A stretch of DNA of 20,618 nt from Larix sibirica. Lineage: Eukaryota > Streptophyta > Pinopsida > Pinales > Pinaceae. The stretch is taken from positions 1 to 20,618 of the forward strand of contig NWUY0304538894.1 in assembly GCA_004151065.3 (NCBI GenBank), written 5' to 3'. Numbering within the stretch: position 1 is the stretch's first letter; the number at the start of each line of letters is the position of its first letter. The notes beneath the pieces were generated by a model, which saw nothing but the letters and a program-made list of their open reading frames with translations, made no database searches and was not told the origin of the DNA. The position numbers and the translations under genes were made by a program. Positions 15,769 through 20,618 of this stretch are shown one piece after another.

Positions 15769-18700
15769 TGATTGTTCTCTCCCTTAAATGCAGAGGGTTG
15801 GGCCTACCCTCCAAGAAAAGGGCCCTAAGGAGATTGATGGAATCATATAACCCTGATACGATGTTGCTACAGGAATATTTGATGGTTGGCAATTATATTA
15901 TAGAGGAGTTAAGCAAATCATTTGTTGGTTGTTCATTTGTCGTTTATGATGCCAGGGGAAGATTAGGGGGCCTAATCACTGGTTAGAATTCTAGAGTATT
16001 TAGATGCATTAACCAATGGAACTTTGACTCGGCCACTAGTACCTATCTCTTCTCTATGGAATTGGGACTAGAATACATCTTCATCAACGTTTGTGGACCT
16101 TATAATGAAAGACAAGCTTACTAGAATAAGCTCATATCATCTCTCTGGATCAACCATCCAAGGATCAACTTAGGAAGTGACCCTAACTTTACTCTTGGCC
16201 TGTCTTAGATCTATGGTGCTTCTGCTCGTTTGGATCCACTAGCGGATTTTTTTGCTCGAAAGCCTCAGGATGCTAGCTTGTTTGATATTATTCCTCACAA
16301 ACTTCAACCCACTTGACGTAACATGAGGCTAGGAGATGCTAGAATATCTAAGAGTTTGGATAGGATACTTGTTAATGAAAGAGTTATACAAGATGTTACG
16401 AGGATTAAATAGTGGATTAGAGATGGTGGTGAATCGAACCACTTCCCGGTGATAATGGAATTCATATAGGGGGATGAAAAGCCACACTATCCTTTCAAAT
16501 TTAGTGACATTTGGCTTGAAGAAGACTCTTATAAGCATTTGTTGTCAGGGGCATGGATACATATACACCTATATAGTTTGATATCACTTGCCTTACACTT
16601 TCAGTCCAATCTAAAAAACATCAAGCAACTCACCACTGCTTGGGAATTAGAGCACATGGAATCTCTGGTTCAAGAATTGAACAACATTTAACACATGCTA
16701 AATATATTTTATGAGGGACGGTTAGTTGGTTATGAAGATATGGAAACGAAAGTGGGGATCATCGGCCTAGAGGCCAAGAAGGACACGATACTAAAGGAAA
16801 AGGAAGCTACTCTAAGAATCAAAAGTAGGGTAATCTAGTTATCCAAGGGGGATGGGAATACTAAATACTTCCATCATTTCATTAATCATCGCAAGAATGC
16901 CAATTCTTTATGGAAAGTTATCGGGGATGATGGCTTAGAATATATTGGTTTCTTTGATATTTCTAGGGAAGGTGTCTCACACTTCCATACCCTTTTCAAA
17001 GAAGATAAAAATGCCTTTGTTGCAAACATGGTGAATATGGCATCCCATATCCATGATTTTGTCGAAGATGGTGATCATGAGGGGTTGATGGAGGAGATAT
17101 CGAAAGAGCAATTGAAGAATGTTCTATATTCATAGTAAAGGGATAAGAGCCGAGGGCTTGATGGATGGCCAACTGAGTTTTATAAGGGGTTCTATGAACT
17201 ACTAGAATATGATCCGCTCTTGGTCATAAATGAATCTAGGAGGAACAATCATATGCTTGCTACTCTACCTTCCTTGGTATGATCCCAAAATTTGATAATC
17301 CCTCCTCCTTTGATGAATATAGGCCTATTTCTTTGTGTAACTACATTTACAATATTATTGTTAAAGTGATTTCTAAGAGACTCGAGGGGATTTTTGTCTA
17401 GATCCATCTCTCAGGAGCAGTTTGTTTTCCTTAAAGATAGACAGACCCATGACTTTGTAGGCGTGTCTTTGGAGGTTTTCCATACCATTAAGACCAAAAA
17501 GGCCCTTTCCTTCATGGTTAAGGTTGACCTCTCCAAGCCCTATGATTGTGTTAGTTGGTTATATCTTAGGCTCATCCTCTTGTAAGTAGGGTTTCAATTA
17601 CCATTTGTTAATTGGATCATGGCTTGTGTGCATTCTGTGTCTTTTGTTGTTCTTATCAATGGTGTTGCGTCCCATTTTTTCAAATCCAGTACGGGACTAA
17701 GATAGGAGTGCCCCCTGGATCCCCTGCTTTTCCTTTTGGCGGTGGAAGGGCTGAGTAGAACTATTGCTAGTGCTAAATTAGCTGGTACTTTCAAAGGGCT
17801 TCAAATGGGAATGCTTCTTCACATATCCCATTTACTTTTTGTTGATGACATCTTATTATTATTTAATGCCAATAGGAGAGAGGCTCTTAAGCTAAAGGAA
17901 ATCTTGGATTTTTTTGTTGAAGCTACTGGGATGCTTATAAATGAAGGAAATTCCTCCTTGTCATACATGAATGTTCAGGAAGAGACGGAGGTATGCCTCA
18001 CATGCATTTTCCCTTACCCTCCTATTTTTCTCCTCATGTGTCAAATACCTAGGGTTCATCCTCAAGCCCAATGATTATACTAATAAAGACTGGAGATGAC
18101 TTATTGCAAAGTTGGGAAATGTTTTTGTCTTTCTGGGGTAACACTTGGTTATCTAGAGTGGGTAGACTAGTACTGACTAAGTCAGTGCTTGAGGCTTGCA
18201 TGTTTATTAGGTCTCTTTATCTTATGTACTTGTTGGAATCCTTGATCAAATAAGGAAAATATTGTTCAAGTTTATCTATTCTAGAGATAAGGATGCACAA
18301 TCCTTCACATGGGCTAGCTGGAATAAGCTTACCCTGACAAAATCCATGGGAGTTTGGGGCCTCAAGTGCACGGTGGTATTTTCTAGGGCACTGGATTCCA
18401 AAGGGGTTTGTTGTTTGGTTCATGGAGTTGGATTATGGGTCACTCTGGTCCATAAGAAGTATATAGAGCTCCCTACTATCATTGATTGGATTAGGCTTAG
18501 GGATAAACCTTCATCCAATAGTTATATCATTTGGAGGGTTTTCATACACTCCTTTTCATTAGTTGGTGATGGATTAGCTTGGAAGGTTGATAGGGGAAAT
18601 AACCCGAGGATTGGTCATGACCCACAGGTTGGATTTGAGGGCAATCACAATCTTACTCCTCATATGATATAGTAGCTATAGGACAAGGATGTATATCATC

Positions 18701-19887
18701 TATTTTAGATTGTTGACCCTCTGGGAAGTGCTCTATTCTCTCATGAATGGAAAACAGTTGAACATCTTAGGTTTCAATATGTTGGTGGCAACACCTATAA
18801 GGATTATACTTTGGCTTTAAAGCATGCACATGTCAGAATTACAAATAATGAGGACTCTCTTGTATGGATTAGAAATGTGAAGGGAGGATGTTATAATCCA
18901 AAGATTGGCTATAAGGTCTTAAGAGAGGAGGAAGAGCTCCCTGAAGCTCATTGGCAGCACAAGGCCTTATGGAAATTTAACTTCCCATCAAAACTCTTTT
19001 TATGCATCATTCTCAGCAATAATGTGCCCACATGGAATCATTTACCGAGGTTTTTTTGGGTAGGTCCTAACATGTGTCCATTATGTAAACAAGAGGCAAA
19101 ATATATAACTCACCTGATGATTGATCACCCTTTTACGTAGGCAGTTTGGAGATAGTTGAATAATCTTTCTGGACAATAGTTTGACTAGTCTGGTAGAGAG
19201 GTTGAGACCTCCTTAGAGTAATAGTTACATGAGCACGTGTACAGGGACTATAAGGCATTTCCTTTGATAATGATGTGGGGCATCTGGTTATCCAAGAATG
19301 CATTCATTTTTTAGAACTTGGAACCATCTCCATTCATATGTGCTACTACAGGCCTTTTAACATTTCACATTTCCCATAGGTAGTAGATGAGGATGTTCAA
19401 AGGCACATCCAGCTAGAAGTCATTGATAGATCTGGATCATGGGCATATTTTGATGGTGTTGCCTAGGGGACCCCATAGATTGGAGGGGTAGGTGGGATCC
19501 TTTACATTTGTGAGGACCATTGGATACATTTTGTTGCTGGTGTTGGGCCCAATACAAATAATCAAGCAAAGAAGATGGCCCGCCCTTAATCTCTTGTTGC
19601 AACTTGTTATCAATTAAGGCATTGAAAAAGTTCAAATCATGAGGGATTCTCGACTCGTGATTGATTGGTCGAGGCTCAAAAAATGCCCAAGAAACATTTG
19701 AATCGGGCCCTTATATGAGGAACTTATCACCATTGCTGCCACTGTACACCATATTTCTTTCTGTCACATATATAGAGAGAGGAACCAATTGGCAGACCAA
19801 TTGTCAAAGGATGGACTACAAGTAGGACTAGGTCTATGGCAGAAGTGGGTAAGTAACAGAGAGGGTCTAGCTGAGATTGACCCATGA
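15768..19887 (+). pseudogene. LINE ORF2: endonuclease, reverse transcriptase, zf-RVT, RNase H
   Basis: The ATG at 15768 starts MIVLSLKCRGLGLPSKKRAL, the AP-endonuclease N terminus; Asn of the usual WNCRG is Lys. LLQE keeps the catalytic Glu, while the SDH near the domain end (about 16432) is SNH, losing the Asp. The reverse transcriptase follows with RPISLCN (about 17320), ISQEQFVFLKDRQ, KVDLSKPYD (catalytic Asp codon 17526-17528), GLR-stop-ECPLDP (about 17705) and FVDD at 17838-17849, so the three catalytic Asp are intact. zf-RVT lies at 18960-19140 (MCPLCKQEAKYITHLMI; last Cys lost). RNase H occupies about 19430-19887: YFDGVA, then DSRLVIDW and HIYRERNQLADQLSKDG, with the central Glu replaced by Lys. 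The frame is 0 to 17275, 2 to 17395, 0 to about 18000, then mixed, then 1 to 19380, 0 to 19580 and 1 to the TGA at 19885. Confidence 0.92.
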
Positions 19888-20353
19888 CCTTTCTAACATA
19901 CAACTGCTACTCACCGTACAACTCAAAATCACAGAGAGCAAGGAAAAAGTACATGCATGCTATACATTGAAGATGATATATATCATACATAATTTTGTAT
20001 TAGAATTTTGCTTATAGCATCATGCTTTTTAGATTTATATGTAGCAATATAGACACACTCTGTATGAACTATAAACATATCGACTGCATTATAGATGAAT
20101 TATCTAGAAATCTTCTTAAGAATGCCTGATAGACATAATAGTTCAAGATGGCTATCAACCAATATTAGAAAATGGTTTTTATATAATCAATAGAAAATGT
20201 TTTTTTTTTGGAAAAAAAGCACACCAACCTAATTCATCTTAAACTAAGAATATGTCATTCATAAAAATATTTGCATTTTTTTATCTTCTCCATACTTAAT
20301 AAATCCAAGTTAAAATAATCTTTAATAATTAAGGAAAAAAAAAAACAACATCA
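19888..20353. other. AT-rich sequence right of the LINE
   Basis: No coding signal. Any LINE 3' UTR would lie here but has no obvious end. A T9-GGAAAAAAAGCA word at about 20200-20221 resembles a T10...GAAAAAAAGCA word at 20541-20565, on either side of the tandem repeat. Confidence 0.35.
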
Positions 20354-20545
20354 GTTTTAATTGTGTTTGCAATCATACAAAATTTAAAATACTTTAAAAA
20401 TTCATTTTGGAATGTGAAAAAAAAAGTTGAACGTTAAAAAAATTCTCCGTTTTTAATTTTGTTTGCACTTACAAAAAATTTAAAATACTTTATTTAAAAC
20501 AAGTTTCATTTTGGAATGTGAAAACAAAAAATAAAAAAACTTTTT
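20354..20545. repeat. 95-bp AT-rich tandem repeat, two copies
   Basis: 20354-20448 and 20449 to about 20545 share GTTTTAATTGTGTTTGCA-like starts, ACAAAATTTAAAATACTTTA and TTCATTTTGGAATGTGAAAA. The second copy has small insertions. It is a two-copy satellite-like or element-derived repeat of unknown role. Confidence 0.85.
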
Positions 20546-20618
20546 TTTTTCAATGAAAAAAAGCATACTATTGCTATTTATAGATATAAATCAAATAGTA
20601 CAACGATGAGCTGTAACA

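Larger units (their letters stand above)
13150..19890 (+). mobile_element. Near full-length decayed plant L1-type LINE
   Basis: A ~6.7-kb + strand element carries both LINE ORFs in the correct order: ORF1 nucleic-acid-binding protein, then ORF2 with endonuclease, reverse transcriptase, zf-RVT and RNase H. The RNase H at the C terminus places it with plant L1-clade elements. The 5' end is set loosely: protein-like sequence in the ORF1 frame continues upstream to about 13330. The 3' end is taken just after the ORF2 stop at 19887; no clear poly-A or target duplication follows. Stops and at least six frame changes make it inactive. Unlike the two LINE tails at 9.3 and 11 kb it is not severely 5' truncated. 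Confidence 0.9.

Overview
This is nuclear DNA of a seed plant with a large, gene-poor, transposon-rich genome. A conifer or other gymnosperm is my best guess, from the long gene-free spacing and the mix of decayed elements; no marker fixes the species. Nothing bacterial or viral is evident. The only part of a host gene I recognise is one first exon. Nearly everything else readable is mobile-element debris of different ages.

Layout. 1-600: repeat-like, no coding signal. 660-890: an array of GGGGAC/CGTCCC motifs ending in three 22-bp units. 1711-3285: a broken hAT transposase (+) with an internal ~108-bp tandem duplication and a tRNA-derived SINE (2547-2770) inside it. 3652-3733: the last codons of a Ty1/copia pol. 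3881-4015: an unidentified exon-like open frame. 4195-4536: a GC-richer island with a 34-aa ORF and a perfect palindrome. 4800-5004: a second SINE with target-site duplications. 5015-7740: mostly featureless, probably intron 1 of the gene to its right.

7742-7828 (-): exon 1 of the plant VAC14 homologue, the scaffold of the PIKfyve/FAB1 complex. Upstream on the minus strand lie a CpG-rich leader and promoter with two short upstream ORFs and a 38-bp tandem duplication. The other VAC14 exons were not found here; they should lie beyond the left edge, or this is a lone exon. 8492-8710 is a degenerate ~57-bp minisatellite.

9301-9753 (+) and 10641-11330 (-) are RNase H tails of two LINE copies. 11636-12675 holds decayed coding-like sequence of a family I cannot name, followed by a LINE-like A-rich end near 12924. 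From about 13.15 kb to 19.89 kb lies an almost complete plant L1-type LINE on the + strand: ORF1 (DUF4283-like domain, damaged CCHC knuckle, Pro/Ser-rich tail) and ORF2 (AP endonuclease, reverse transcriptase, zf-RVT, RNase H). The reconstructed frames meet at a TAATG stop-start overlap. Most in-frame stops look like single transitions, as expected from deamination of methylated cytosines. The right end is AT-rich with a 95-bp tandem repeat.

No new multi-gene system is visible. The most useful leads are the VAC14 leader with a uORF stopping 4 nt before the main ATG, the TAATG junction and transition-driven decay of the LINE, the unidentified frames at 3881-4015, 7060-7179 and 11636-12675, and the SINE with clear target-site duplications.
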